From [Actinomadura] parvosata subsp. kistnae (lineage in GTDB: Bacteria > Actinomycetota > Actinomycetes > Streptosporangiales > Streptosporangiaceae): a stretch of DNA of 64,000 nucleotides. Location of the stretch: assembly GCF_900323885.1 (NCBI RefSeq), contig NZ_OOHJ01000006.1, forward strand, positions 806,001 to 870,000, written 5' to 3'. This document shows, piece by piece, positions 7,187 to 15,353 of the stretch. How positions within the stretch are numbered: position 1 is the stretch's first letter; the number at the start of each line of letters is the position of its first letter. The notes beneath the pieces were generated by a model, which ran no database searches, was not told the DNA's origin, and saw nothing but the letters and a program-made list of their open reading frames with translations. The translations under genes and the position numbers were made by a program.

Positions 7187-8002
7187 TCATCCCGGTGCCA
7201 GGCGGCTGAGCCGTTCCCAGGCGCGGTATTGCTCGGTGCGGGCCTGCTCCATTTGCAGCACCATGTCGTAAGAGGCGCTGCCGACGATCAGCCGCACCGG
7301 CGGGTCCGGCAGGTTCACCAGCTCCATGATGACGGGCGCGGCCGTGCTCGGGTCGGGGCCGGCGTCGTCGCCCCACATCTCGGCCAGCTTGGCGCGCAGC
7401 GGCTCGTAGACGGGGTTCGGCTCGGTCGCGGTGGTGCCCACGGTGAACAGGCCGGTGTCGTAGCCGCCCATCTGCAGGATGGTGACCTTGACGCCGAACG
7501 GCTCCAGCTCCATAGCCAGGGCCTGGCTGACGGAGTCGAGCGCCGACTTGCCGGCCGCGTACATGCCGGTCGAGGCGAAGCCGCCGCCGGCGCCCATCGA
7601 GGTGACCTGGAGGAGGTGGCCGGAGCCCTGGGCGCGCAGGTGCGGGACGACGGCCTGCGCGACCCACACGGCGCCGAAGAAGTTGACGTCGAAGTGGGCC
7701 CGCAGCTGCTCCTCCGTGGCCTCCTCGACCATGCCGTACAGCAGGGTGCCGGCGTTGTTGACCACGACGTCGAGCCGGCCGAACGCGGTCACGGCCCGCT
7801 CCACGCCGTCGAAGACGGCCGCGCGGTCGGAGACGTCGAGCGACAGCCGTACGAGCCGGTCGGGGTGCTCCTCGGCCAGCCCGGCCAGCGGCTCCACGTT
7901 GCGCGCCGCCGCCACGACCCGGTCCCCGGCGGCCAGCGCCGCCTGCGTGAACGCCCGTCCGAGGCCCCGCGACGCGCCGGTGATGAACCATACTCGGGTC
8001 AA
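7187..8002 (-). CDS. SDR family oxidoreductase
   Basis: A 271-residue SDR read from a TTG start at 8002, preceded by an AAGGAGAG ribosome-binding site; no ATG is suitably placed. Motifs: ITGASRGLGR at the N-terminus, VVNNAGTLLYG near residue 85, and TGMYAAGKSAL holding the catalytic Tyr and Lys. The group resembles actinobacterial SDRs that act on ketones or epoxides, but the substrate is not readable. It diverges from a TetR gene, with two CGTCTCGT-type operator boxes in the spacer, so TetR repression is strongly suggested. The stop lies about 60 bp from a hairpin. Confidence 0.9.
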   Translation of the reverse strand: MTRVWFITGASRGLGRAFTQAALAAGDRVVAAARNVEPLAGLAEEHPDRLVRLSLDVSDRAAVFDGVERAVTAFGRLDVVVNNAGTLLYGMVEEATEEQLRAHFDVNFFGAVWVAQAVVPHLRAQGSGHLLQVTSMGAGGGFASTGMYAAGKSALDSVSQALAMELEPFGVKVTILQMGGYDTGLFTVGTTATEPNPVYEPLRAKLAEMWGDDAGPDPSTAAPVIMELVNLPDPPVRLIVGSASYDMVLQMEQARTEQYRAWERLSRLAPG

Positions 8003-8029
8003 GATTCTCTCCTTGCCAGACGAACCGAG

Positions 8030-8101
8030 ACGAGACGGCTCGTCTCGTCGAACGATCCCCACTATGGGGCAGGCGTGAAGACGTGTCAAGACGGACCGTC
8101 T
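8030..8101. promoter_or_regulatory. Two TetR operator boxes in the divergent SDR/TetR spacer
   Basis: Box 1 (8030-8048) is a 19-bp inverted repeat with arms ACGAGACGG and TCGTCTCGT (8 of 9 paired). Box 2 (8089-8101) is the perfect AGACGG-A-CCGTCT, followed by another CGTCTCGT. Shared CGTCTCGT half-sites before both divergent starts point to one regulator binding both promoters. Confidence 0.7.
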
Positions 8102-8128
8102 CGTCTCGTTAAGCGGTATACTGGCGGC

Positions 8129-8740
8129 ATGCCGAAGGATCCCGATCCCGCCCGCCGCAGCGAGCGCTCCCGCCAGGCCATCCTGGAGGCCGCCCGCGAG
8201 CTGGTCTCCGAGGTGGGCTACGCCAAGGTCTCCATCGAGGCCATCGCCGCCCGCGCCGGCGTGGGCAAGCAGACCATCTACCGCTGGTGGCGCGGCAAGG
8301 GGGCGGTGGTCTTCGACGCGTTCCTCGCGCTGAGCGAGGCGGGAGAGGGCGAGGCGGGGGAGGGCGGCGGCGTGACCCTGCCCGACACCGGCGACATCGA
8401 GGCCGACCTGAAGACGGTGATGCGGGCGACGGTGGCCGAGTTCGCCGATCCGGCGTTCGAGGCGCCGATCCGGGCGCTCAACATGGAGATCGTCAGCGAC
8501 CCCGAGCTCGCCGCCCAGTACCGCGAGCGGCTGGCCGGGCCGGTCGACGAGGCCAAGAAGGCCAGGCTGCGCAGCGCGCAGCGGGCCGGCCAGCTCGCCG
8601 CCGACGTGGACCTCGACCTGGCGCTGGAGCTGCTGTACGCGCCCCTCTACCAGCGGTGGCTGCAACGGTCGGGCCCGCTGACCCCTGCCTACGCCGACGC
8701 CCTGGTCGATCTCTTCCTCAAGGCGATGCGCCCGAGTTGA
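8129..8740 (+). CDS. TetR/AcrR family transcriptional regulator
   Basis: A 203-residue TetR protein beginning MPKDPDPARRSERSR. Its HTH covers residues ~18-62 (VSIEAIAARAGVGKQTIYRWWRGKGAVV), where TIYRWW is characteristic of a large actinobacterial TetR subgroup. The C-terminal part (IVSDPELAAQYRERLAGPV and LLYAPLYQRWL) matches the same subgroup. It probably represses the divergent SDR gene through the CGTCTCGT boxes. Its stop codon overlaps the -35 element of the following MerR gene. Confidence 0.92.
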   Translation: MPKDPDPARRSERSRQAILEAARELVSEVGYAKVSIEAIAARAGVGKQTIYRWWRGKGAVVFDAFLALSEAGEGEAGEGGGVTLPDTGDIEADLKTVMRATVAEFADPAFEAPIRALNMEIVSDPELAAQYRERLAGPVDEAKKARLRSAQRAGQLAADVDLDLALELLYAPLYQRWLQRSGPLTPAYADALVDLFLKAMRPS

Positions 8741-8767
8741 CGTTCACGCCACGTCACCCTCTTAACT
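8737..8767 (+). promoter_or_regulatory. MerR autoregulatory promoter (19-bp spacer)
   Basis: TTGACG (8737-8742) and TTAACT (8762-8767) are separated by 19 bp. The inverted pair TGACGT/ACGTCA (8738-8743 and 8751-8756) overlaps the -35 and spacer. This is the canonical architecture of MerR-family self-controlled promoters. The start codon is only 7 bp after the -10, so the mRNA is probably leaderless. The -35 overlaps the upstream TetR stop codon. Confidence 0.8.
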
Positions 8768-8774
8768 GGGAGGC

Positions 8775-9542
8775 ATGCGGATCGGAGAGCTGGCGGCGCT
8801 GCTCGGGGTGTCCACCCGGACGGTGCGGCACTACCACCATCAGGGCGTGCTGCCGGAGCCGCCGCGCCGGGCCAACGGCTACCGCGAGTACGGCATGCGC
8901 GACGCGGTCGCGCTGGCCCGCGTCCGCCGCCTGGTCGAGCTGGGGCTGAGCCTGGAGGAGGCCCGCGACGTGATCGCGGAGGACCGCTCCAGGGAGCTGC
9001 CCGAGATCCTGGCCGAGATCGACGCCGACCTCGCCGCGCAGGAGGCCGACATCCGGCGCCGCCGCGCCCGCCTGGCCGAGATGCTGGCCCGCGCCGAGGA
9101 CGGCACGCTCGGCCCCGACGACACCGCCTCGCCCGACCTGGTCGACTTCCTGCGGGTGGTGGACGTGCCGGCCTCCAAGAGCGCGGCCTGGGACCGCGAT
9201 CTGCTCGTGCTGGTGGACAGTGTGTCCACGGCGGACGACCGGCAGCGCACGTTCGCGATGCTCGACACGCTGGCCGCCGACCCGCAGGCGGCGGCGCTCG
9301 GTCAGGAGTTCTACCGCAGGCTGGACGAGCTGGCCGACGCCGAGCCCGACGACCCCCGGGTGCCGGAGCTGGCCGCGGCCATGGCCGACTACAGCGTCCG
9401 GCACGTGCTGCACGACCTGCGGCCCGGCCCCGGCTGGAACCCGGAGCAGATGGAGCCCTTCCTCGAAGGGCTGTCGCCGGCGCAGGCGGAGGTCGTCCGG
9501 CAGGCGACCCGCCTCATCACACAGGTCGGACACGAACAATAA
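8775..9542 (+). CDS. MerR family transcriptional regulator
   Basis: A 255-residue MerR protein. The winged HTH occupies residues 1-70 (MRIGELAALLGVSTRTVRHYHHQGVLPEP, then GYREY) and is followed by a long dimerisation helix (EILAEIDADLAAQEADIRRRRARLAEM) and an alpha-helical C-terminal domain of about 130 residues without metal-binding cysteines. It is therefore not a metal sensor; a small-molecule or unknown signal is likely. It has its own 19-bp-spacer promoter, and the ATG seems leaderless. Its site (TGACGT arms) differs from the CTCCC/GGGAG elements at 5.2 and 43.9 kb, so it is not obviously their activator. Confidence 0.92.
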   Translation: MRIGELAALLGVSTRTVRHYHHQGVLPEPPRRANGYREYGMRDAVALARVRRLVELGLSLEEARDVIAEDRSRELPEILAEIDADLAAQEADIRRRRARLAEMLARAEDGTLGPDDTASPDLVDFLRVVDVPASKSAAWDRDLLVLVDSVSTADDRQRTFAMLDTLAADPQAAALGQEFYRRLDELADAEPDDPRVPELAAAMADYSVRHVLHDLRPGPGWNPEQMEPFLEGLSPAQAEVVRQATRLITQVGHEQ

Positions 9543-9543
9543 A

Positions 9544-9569
9544 ACTGCAATCGACTCCAAGTTTGCAGT
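9544..9569. promoter_or_regulatory. Inverted repeat upstream of TetR gene
   Basis: Perfect 7-bp arms ACTGCAA (9544-9550) and TTGCAGT (9563-9569) flank a 12-bp spacer in the 40-bp gap between the MerR stop and the TetR start. The AT-rich arms stand out from the surroundings and suit an autoregulatory operator. Confidence 0.6.
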
Positions 9570-9582
9570 ACGCTTCACCTTC

Positions 9583-10221
9583 ATGACCGAAGGACTGCGC
9601 GAGCGCAAGAAACGCCAGACCCGGCAGCGCATCTCCGAGGTGGCCATCGGCCTGTTCGTGGAGCGCGGCTTCGACAACGTCACGATCGCCGAGGTCGCCG
9701 CCGCCGCCGAGGTGTCGGTGAACACCGTCTACAACTACTTCCCGGCCAAGGAGGACCTGGTGCTGCCGCCCGAGGAGGCGTCCCCGCACCGGCTGGCCGA
9801 CATCGTGCGCGAGCGCGCCCCCGGCGAGTCGGCGGCGGGCGCGGTGCTGGCCCGCCTGCGCCGGGAGGTGCGCGGGCGCGAGCGCCGGGTGGGGCTGACG
9901 GCCGGGTTCGGGCGGGTGCTGGAGATGATGCGGGCCGCGCCCACGCTCACCGCCCGGCTGGAGGCGCTGGGCGCGCAGATGACCGACGCGCTGGCCGAGC
10001 TGCTGGCCGAGGAGACCGGCGCGGCGAAGGACGATCCGCTGCCGCGCGTCGTCGCCTGGCACCTCGGCTGCCTGCACGCGCTGGTGCTGTCGGAGATCGG
10101 CCGGCGCACGGCGGCGGGGGAGCGGCCCGGCACGATCGCGACCGCCGTGCTGGAGCTGCTGGACGCGGCCGAGAGCGTGCTGGGCGAGCGGGTCCTGGCC
10201 TATGCCGTACGAGGGGAGTGA
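9583..10221 (+). CDS. TetR/AcrR family transcriptional regulator
   Basis: A 212-residue TetR protein starting MTEGLRERKKRQTRQR. HTH residues ~15-58 contain VTIAEVAAAAEVSVNTVYNYFPAKEDLV; the NTVYNYF variant is common in actinobacterial TetR proteins that carry a second helical domain like this one. It overlaps or abuts the downstream DUF6204 gene, so the two are translationally coupled. It probably regulates itself through the ACTGCAA/TTGCAGT repeat. The ligand is unknown. Confidence 0.9.
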   Translation: MTEGLRERKKRQTRQRISEVAIGLFVERGFDNVTIAEVAAAAEVSVNTVYNYFPAKEDLVLPPEEASPHRLADIVRERAPGESAAGAVLARLRREVRGRERRVGLTAGFGRVLEMMRAAPTLTARLEALGAQMTDALAELLAEETGAAKDDPLPRVVAWHLGCLHALVLSEIGRRTAAGERPGTIATAVLELLDAAESVLGERVLAYAVRGE

Positions 10222-10223
10222 CC

Positions 10224-10517
10224 GTGTTCAGGGTGACGATCAGGGGCAAGTTCAAGGGGCTCGACGACGCAGGGAAGGCCGTCGTGCGGGAAGCGGCGGG
10301 CGCCGGCTACACCGAGGCCGGCACGTTCACGCACGACGCGACCGTGTCGGTGTTCACGTTCCGCTGTCAGGTGCCCGCCGGGAAGCCGGAGGACGACGAG
10401 GACGACGCGGCGCTGACGGCGATGGCGGCCCTGGAGGCGTTTGGGCTGCCGCACGAAATTCTGAAGGTCGCGGTGACCGACATGCGAGACATCAAAATTC
10501 GCCGCAAATCAGGGTGA
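10224..10517 (+). CDS. DUF6204 family protein
   Basis: A 97-residue protein of unknown function. The block FRVTIRGKFKGLDDAGKAVV followed by YTEAGTFTHDATVSVFTFRCQVP matches the actinobacterial DUF6204 group as I recall it, which usually sits next to TetR regulators. The preferred start is GTG 10224, 7 bp after a GAGGGG site; a GTG at 10218 would overlap the TetR stop but leaves no room for that site. Small, acidic in the middle (PEDDEDDAA), with no signal peptide. Coupled to the preceding TetR gene. No biochemical role can be given. Confidence 0.8.
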   Translation: MFRVTIRGKFKGLDDAGKAVVREAAGAGYTEAGTFTHDATVSVFTFRCQVPAGKPEDDEDDAALTAMAALEAFGLPHEILKVAVTDMRDIKIRRKSG

Positions 10518-10563
10518 AACAATCCGTCGGGTCCGGACACGTACGAGGTGTCGGATCGATCGG

Positions 10564-11133
10564 ATGAGAGCAGGCAGCGTGACACACCATGACCGCAAGC
10601 AGCGCTTCGAGGTGATCTACGTTGCCAACTACGCCGACATCCTCGCCTACATCCGGCGCCGGACCGACTCCCACGACGACGCCGCCGACGCCCTCGCCGA
10701 GACGTTCGCCACCGCCTGGCGCCGCCTCGACGACCTCCCGCGAGGCCAGGACGCGCGGCTGTGGCTGTTCGGCGTGGCCCGCCGTGTGCTGGCCAACGGC
10801 CGCCGTGCCGAGTCACGCCGCAGCGAGCTGGTGGAACGGCTCGGCCGGCAGCTCGCCGTGTGGGCCGAGCACATCGAGGCGGGCGAGAGCATGGCCGGCG
10901 TCCAGGAGGCGTTCGGCCGGCTGAGCGGCGACGACCGGGAGATCCTCGCGCTGGCCGGCTGGGAGGGGCTGGGCTCCGACGAGATCGCCACCGTCCTCGG
11001 CTGCTCGCGCGCCAACGCCCGGCTACGGCTGCACCGGGCACGCAAACGGCTGGCCCGGCAGCTCGACGCGGCCGGCGTGGACCTGGCGCGCATCGGCCTG
11101 CGTGCCGTCGCGATGACGAAGGGGGCCATGTGA
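10564..11133 (+). CDS. ECF-type RNA polymerase sigma factor
   Basis: A 189-residue sigma-70-family factor of ECF size. Region 2 is seen in YADILAYIRRRTDSHDDAADALAETF with a following WRR, and region 4 in DREILALAGWEGLGSDEIATVLGCSRANARLRLHRARKRL. A short extended C-terminus follows. It overlaps the next gene by one base of its stop codon, implying that the partner membrane protein (which is frameshifted) is its regulator or target. The 46-bp upstream gap holds a near-inverted TCCGGACAC/GTGTCGGA, a possible autoregulated promoter. The actual stress signal is unknown. Confidence 0.9.
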   Translation: MRAGSVTHHDRKQRFEVIYVANYADILAYIRRRTDSHDDAADALAETFATAWRRLDDLPRGQDARLWLFGVARRVLANGRRAESRRSELVERLGRQLAVWAEHIEAGESMAGVQEAFGRLSGDDREILALAGWEGLGSDEIATVLGCSRANARLRLHRARKRLARQLDAAGVDLARIGLRAVAMTKGAM

Positions 11134-11983
11134 TGCACGAGATCGACCGCCTGGTGGCCGGCATCGCGCCCGACCCCGGCCCCGGCACGACGCCGCTCGC
11201 CAGGGAGCTGTTCGAGGAGATCACCGCCGCCCCCGTTCCCGCCGTCGCCACCCCCACCCCCGCCGCCGCGCCCGCCGCCGGCGCAGGTGGGTGGCCGTGC
11301 CGGTGCTGAGCACGCTGGCGGCCCTGCTGTCCTTCGGCGTCGCCCAGGCGCCCGCCTCCGCCGCGCTGGACATCAAGGTGGTGGACGACCACTACGTGAT
11401 CACGGTCAAGAACCTGATGGCCGAGCCCGAGGTGTACCAGCGCGAGCTGCGGGCCAGAGGGCTGGACATCACGCTCGACCTGGTGCCGACGTCCGCGAGC
11501 ATGGTGGGCCGGCTGATCGTGATCAACGACATGGACCGGCTCAGAGCGGGACAGATGGTGCCCGCCGAAGGCCCCATCACCACCATCGACTCCCCAGGGC
11601 CCTGCGAGCGGTTCGCCGGCTGCCCCGTCGGGGTGAAGGTGCCGGTCGGCTTCGACAAGAAGGCGGAGATCACGCTCGGGCGGCGGGCCCAGCCCGGCGA
11701 ACGGTACAAGCTGCCGCCCGGCATCGCGCTGCCCGGCGAGCCCCTGCACTGCGTGGCCTTCGTCAACAAGAGCGTCACCGAGGTCTCGGCCCTGCTGCGG
11801 GAGCGCGGCGTCACGCCGTCATACATCTCCTCCGGCAAGCCCTCCAGTCCCTCCGCGCCCGGCGACTGGTACGTGCACGACGGCGTCATGAGCGCCGACG
11901 GCCAGGCGCTCCTGCTGGTCGGCGCCGAGCCCGCCGCCCGGCGCGACCCCAGACTCAGCCCGACTGCCGAGTCCGGCTGCTGA
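11133..11983 (+). pseudogene. Sigma-factor-linked membrane/secreted protein, frameshifted
   Basis: The frame opened by ATG 11133 (MHEIDRLVAGIAPDPGPGTT) runs only to a stop at 11307-11309. A second frame supplies an Arg-rich stretch, a hydrophobic segment (VPVLSTLAALLSFGVAQAPA) and a long extracytoplasmic domain ending at 11983. The two join in the C-rich run about 11250-11280 if one base is missing. The assembled protein would be about 283 residues: a cytoplasmic N-terminus, one membrane segment and an outer domain with two cysteines near CERFAGC. This layout suits an anti-sigma or sigma-operon partner. The outer domain has no family I recognise. Confidence 0.65.
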
Positions 11984-12053
11984 GCCCGGGCCACTGAGCC
12001 CGGCCGGCTTTCAAGCCTGGTCACTGAGTACGGCTCCGTCCTAAGCCGCCTTC

Positions 12054-12087
12054 TGCGGGGCGCGCGCGACTGACGGCGCGCCCCGCA
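12054..12087 (+). terminator. Strong hairpin after the sigma operon
   Basis: Perfect 12-bp arms TGCGGGGCGCGC (12054-12065) and GCGCGCCCCGCA (12076-12087) with a 10-nt loop lie 70 bp beyond the last gene of the sigma operon. There is no T-tract, as is common for actinomycete terminators. Confidence 0.75.
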
Positions 12088-12205
12088 TCACCCCGCCATG
12101 CCCTCCGCCGGCATGCGCGCACTTCACCCCTGCACCGCCTGCGGCAGGTGCCGGGCCCCACGCCGTGAGCTCTTCCCGGCATGCCCGGAGCCCGGCCCTG
12201 CCCCC

Positions 12206-12235
12206 GCCCTGCCCTGCCCTGCCCTGCCCTGCCCC
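12206..12235. repeat. Pentanucleotide GCCCT tandem repeat
   Basis: Five exact GCCCT units (12206-12230) followed by GCCCC sit about 20 bp upstream of the preferred GTG start of the membrane protein at 12252. If translation began at the in-frame ATG 12165 the repeat would be coding and length changes would shift the frame. Confidence 0.85.
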
Positions 12236-12251
12236 GACGATCGGATCTCGC

Positions 12252-13640
12252 GTGCTCACCGCCACCCGCGTGCAACTGCCCGCCCCGCTGCGCCGCCGCG
12301 CCGCCGGCCACCGCGTCTTCGCCGTGCTGCTGGTCCTGGCCGCCGCGCTGCGGGTGCTGACCATGCTCGGCTACCGTCCGGCCACGCTCTACTGGTACGA
12401 CTCCTTCACCTACCTCGACACTGCCGTGCACCCGGCCCCGTCGGCGACCTTCCACCCCATCGGCTACCCGCTGCTGCTGCGGGCGCTGCTGCCGTTCCAC
12501 AGCGTGGAGCTGATCGCGGCCGTGCAGCACGCCATCGGACTGGCCACGGGAACGCTGCTGTACGTGGTGCTGCGCCGCCGGTCGGCGCCCGGCTGGGTGG
12601 CCGCGCTGGCGCCGGTGCCGCTGCTGTTCGACGCCTCGTTCCTGCGCCTGGAGCACGGCGTGCTGTCGGACACGCAGTTCATCTTCCTGGTCGTGGCCGG
12701 CCTGGCGGTGCTGATGTGGTCGCCGAAGCTGTCCACGCGCGCCGCCGCCGGGGCCGGCCTGCTGTTCGCGGCGGCCGCGCTGACCCGGACGATCGCGCTG
12801 CCGCTGCTGCTGCTGGTCGTGCTCGTGCTGGCCGTCCAGCGGGTCGGGTGGCGGCGCCTGGCGGCGCTGGTCCTGGCCGGTACGCTGCCCCTGGCCGGCT
12901 ACGCCGGCTGGTACGCCGCCCACCACGGCCGCTTCGCCCTCAGCGGTGCCGACGGGGTCGCGCTGTGGGCCCGCACGATGACGTTCGCCGACTGCGCCCG
13001 CATCCAGCCGCCGCCCGATCTGGCGCCGCTGTGCCCCAACGGGACGACGGTGGACGCGGCCTCGGAGTACGTGTGGGCCCCCGGCGCCTCGCTCAACCGG
13101 CTGCCCGGCGACCGCTTCACCCACAACGACGAGGCCCGCGCGTTCGCGATCGAGGCCATCCTCGCCCAGCCGCTGGACTACCTGGCCGACGTCGCCGCCG
13201 ACACCGCGATCGCCTTCTCCTGGACCCCGATCCCGCACCCGCAACGCGTCACCCCGGCCTTCGGCTTCCGCGGCGGGCACTGGGAGCTGCCCGCCCAGCC
13301 GCTCATCGACAAGGTCAAACGGGAGTACGACCCGGACATCCGCGGCCTGTCGTCGGTGTCGCCGTACGCGGACGTCCTCATCGCCTACCAGTACGCCGCC
13401 TACCTGCGCGGCCCCGTGCTGGGCCTGATCCTGCTGCTCGGCGCCTTCGCGGCGGTCCGGCGGCCCCGCGTGGCGCTGCTGCCGTGGGCGGTGGCGGTGG
13501 GCCTGCTGGTCGGCCCGGTCGCGGTCCTCGACTTCGACCACCGGTACGTGCTGCCCGTCATCCCGGTCGCCTGCCTGGCCGCCGCACTCGCCCATCCCAG
13601 AGGTGAGAAATCCGGACGATATGGGCGCCCGACCGCCTGA
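12252..13640 (+). CDS. Polytopic membrane protein, GT-C/glycosyltransferase-39-like
   Basis: A 462-residue integral membrane protein with about ten hydrophobic helices. The first large loop contains YRPATLYWYDSFTYLD, with the early Asp pair usual in GT-C enzymes that use polyprenyl-phosphate sugars, followed by HPIGYPLLL, also typical. A long extracytoplasmic region (residues ~240-385) precedes the last three helices. The GTG start at 12252 is chosen because upstream sequence is a low-complexity GCCCT repeat. It probably transfers a sugar or mannosyl-like unit outside the membrane; donor and acceptor are unknown. It stands alone, between a terminator and the esterase gene. Confidence 0.72.
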   Translation: MLTATRVQLPAPLRRRAAGHRVFAVLLVLAAALRVLTMLGYRPATLYWYDSFTYLDTAVHPAPSATFHPIGYPLLLRALLPFHSVELIAAVQHAIGLATGTLLYVVLRRRSAPGWVAALAPVPLLFDASFLRLEHGVLSDTQFIFLVVAGLAVLMWSPKLSTRAAAGAGLLFAAAALTRTIALPLLLLVVLVLAVQRVGWRRLAALVLAGTLPLAGYAGWYAAHHGRFALSGADGVALWARTMTFADCARIQPPPDLAPLCPNGTTVDAASEYVWAPGASLNRLPGDRFTHNDEARAFAIEAILAQPLDYLADVAADTAIAFSWTPIPHPQRVTPAFGFRGGHWELPAQPLIDKVKREYDPDIRGLSSVSPYADVLIAYQYAAYLRGPVLGLILLLGAFAAVRRPRVALLPWAVAVGLLVGPVAVLDFDHRYVLPVIPVACLAAALAHPRGEKSGRYGRPTA

Positions 13641-13717
13641 CGAGCTGCGCGTCGAGAACGACCGGCACCACCGGCCTGACCCGCCCCAGGAGGCACCCTA
13701 GGCGAGCGCCGTACCCG

Positions 13718-13758
13718 CGTGTACGGTCAGGGCGCCCACACGTGTACGGTCAGGGCGC
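13718..13758. repeat. Two 18-bp direct repeats in the esterase leader
   Basis: CGTGTACGGTCAGGGCGC occurs at 13718-13735 and 13741-13758, 23 bp apart, within the 60 bp before the esterase start. Spacing of about two helical turns suits a regulator binding both copies on one face. The role is inferred. Confidence 0.8.
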
Positions 13759-13778
13759 TCCGCCGGAAGGAGATCTCC

Positions 13779-15353
13779 GTGCGACTCATTCCCGCAGCAG
13801 CGATTCTGCTCCTCACCCCCCTGCTCGCCACCCTGCTCGCCACCCCGGCCGCCGCCGACCCGGGCCCGCCGGGCCAGGTGCGGACCGACCAGGGCGTGGT
13901 CCAGGGCGTGGTGCTGAAGGACCGCAGGGAGTTCAAGGGCATCCCGTACGCCGAGCCGCCGGTCGGCGCATTGCGCTGGAAGGCGCCTCGCCCGGCCAGG
14001 CCGTGGCGGGGCGTGCGGGACGCGACCGCGTTCGCGAGCCAGTGCGCGCAACCCGCGTCCCCCTTCGGCAACCCGCAGGCCACCTACGCCGAGGACTGCC
14101 TCTACCTCAACGTCACCACCCCGCGCCGCGCGGGGCGGCTGCCCGTCATGGTCTGGCTGCACGGCGGCGGCAACGTCAACGGCAACTCCGCCCCGTACGA
14201 CGGCGCCAAGCTGGCGGTGGACGGCGGCGTCGTGGTCGTCACCGTCAACTACCGGCTGGGCGTGCTCGGCTGGCTGGCGCACCCCGTCCTGGAGGCGGGA
14301 GAGCGTTACCAGAGCGGCAACTACGGCCTGCTCGACCAGCAGGCCGCCCTGCGCTGGGTGCGCCGCAACATCGCGGCCTTCGGCGGCGACCCGGGCAACG
14401 TGACCCTGTTCGGCGAGTCGGCCGGCGCCGCCGACACCTGCGCCCACCTGGCCTCGCCCACCGCGGCCGGGCTGTTCCACCGCGCGATCGCGCAGAGCTA
14501 CAGCTGCGCCTGGCCCACCAGGACCGAGACGGAGGCCGAGACGGCCGGGGCCGCCTTCGCCGCGGCCGTGGGCTGCTCCGACGCCGCCTGCCTGCGCACG
14601 CTGCCGGTCAAGACGCTGCTGGAGTCCTACCAGGAGCCGAACCCGTACGCGGTGGCCGGCGCCGATGCGGTGCTGCCCGCGCAGCCGCGCGACGCCATCG
14701 CCTCGGGACGCTACAACCGCATGCCGGTCGTCCACGGCAACACGCTGGACGAGATGCGGCTGTTCATCTCGCTGCAGTACCCGCAGCCGATCACCGAGCA
14801 GCAGTACGAGGGCTTCGTGCGCGAGACGTACGGGGCCGACGCCGCCGCCGTCCTGGGCCGCTACCCGGCGGCGGACTACCCCGACCTGCGGATCGCGATC
14901 GCGACCCTGCTGACCGACTTCGCCACCCCCCTGGCCACGTGCGGGCACCTGGACGCGCTCGGCCTGTTCGCCCGCTCCGGCGTGCCGGTCTACGGCTACC
15001 AGTTCGCCGACAGGAGCGCGCCGCCGCTGGTCGACGTGCCCGGCTTCGAGGAGGGCGCCTACCACGCCTCGGAGCTGGAGTACCTGTTCCCCGGCCTGCT
15101 GCCGGGGAGCGGGCTGAACGCCGAGCAGCGGCGGTTGTCGGACGCCATGGTCGGCTTCTGGACGTCGTTCGCCGCCACCGGCCGCCCTCAAGCGGGCTGG
15201 CCGCGTTTCCGTTCCCCGGGCGACGTGCTGAGCCTGGCGTCGGGCGCCATCCGCACGGTGAACACGGCCAAGGCGAGCAACTGCGCGTTCTGGGCCTCAC
15301 TGGGCACCGCCCCCGAGCCGGGCAGGACGGCGGTCAGCTCAGGGCGCGGGTGA
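13779..15353 (+). CDS. Secreted type-B carboxylesterase
   Basis: A 524-residue type-B carboxylesterase. GTG 13779 follows a GGAAGGAG site and opens a signal peptide (RLIPAAAILLLTPLLATLLATPAAADPG) probably cut after residue ~25. The N-terminal FKGIPYAEPPVGALRW and EDCLYLNV motifs, oxyanion HGGGN, nucleophile elbow FGESAGA, the acid Glu in HGNTLDEMRLF and the catalytic His in YHASELEYLF are all in order. Paired cysteines suit an exported enzyme. It hydrolyses esters outside the cell; the natural substrate is unknown. Its end overlaps the convergent RpiR gene by 20 bp. Direct repeats in the leader may be operator sites. Confidence 0.92.
   Translation: MRLIPAAAILLLTPLLATLLATPAAADPGPPGQVRTDQGVVQGVVLKDRREFKGIPYAEPPVGALRWKAPRPARPWRGVRDATAFASQCAQPASPFGNPQATYAEDCLYLNVTTPRRAGRLPVMVWLHGGGNVNGNSAPYDGAKLAVDGGVVVVTVNYRLGVLGWLAHPVLEAGERYQSGNYGLLDQQAALRWVRRNIAAFGGDPGNVTLFGESAGAADTCAHLASPTAAGLFHRAIAQSYSCAWPTRTETEAETAGAAFAAAVGCSDAACLRTLPVKTLLESYQEPNPYAVAGADAVLPAQPRDAIASGRYNRMPVVHGNTLDEMRLFISLQYPQPITEQQYEGFVRETYGADAAAVLGRYPAADYPDLRIAIATLLTDFATPLATCGHLDALGLFARSGVPVYGYQFADRSAPPLVDVPGFEEGAYHASELEYLFPGLLPGSGLNAEQRRLSDAMVGFWTSFAATGRPQAGWPRFRSPGDVLSLASGAIRTVNTAKASNCAFWASLGTAPEPGRTAVSSGRG

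Noticed and set aside
10360..11749. Long minus-strand frame opposite the sigma factor operon
   Set aside because: Low-complexity His/Gly/Arg composition with no domain; sigma regions 2 and 4 on the plus strand are unambiguous.
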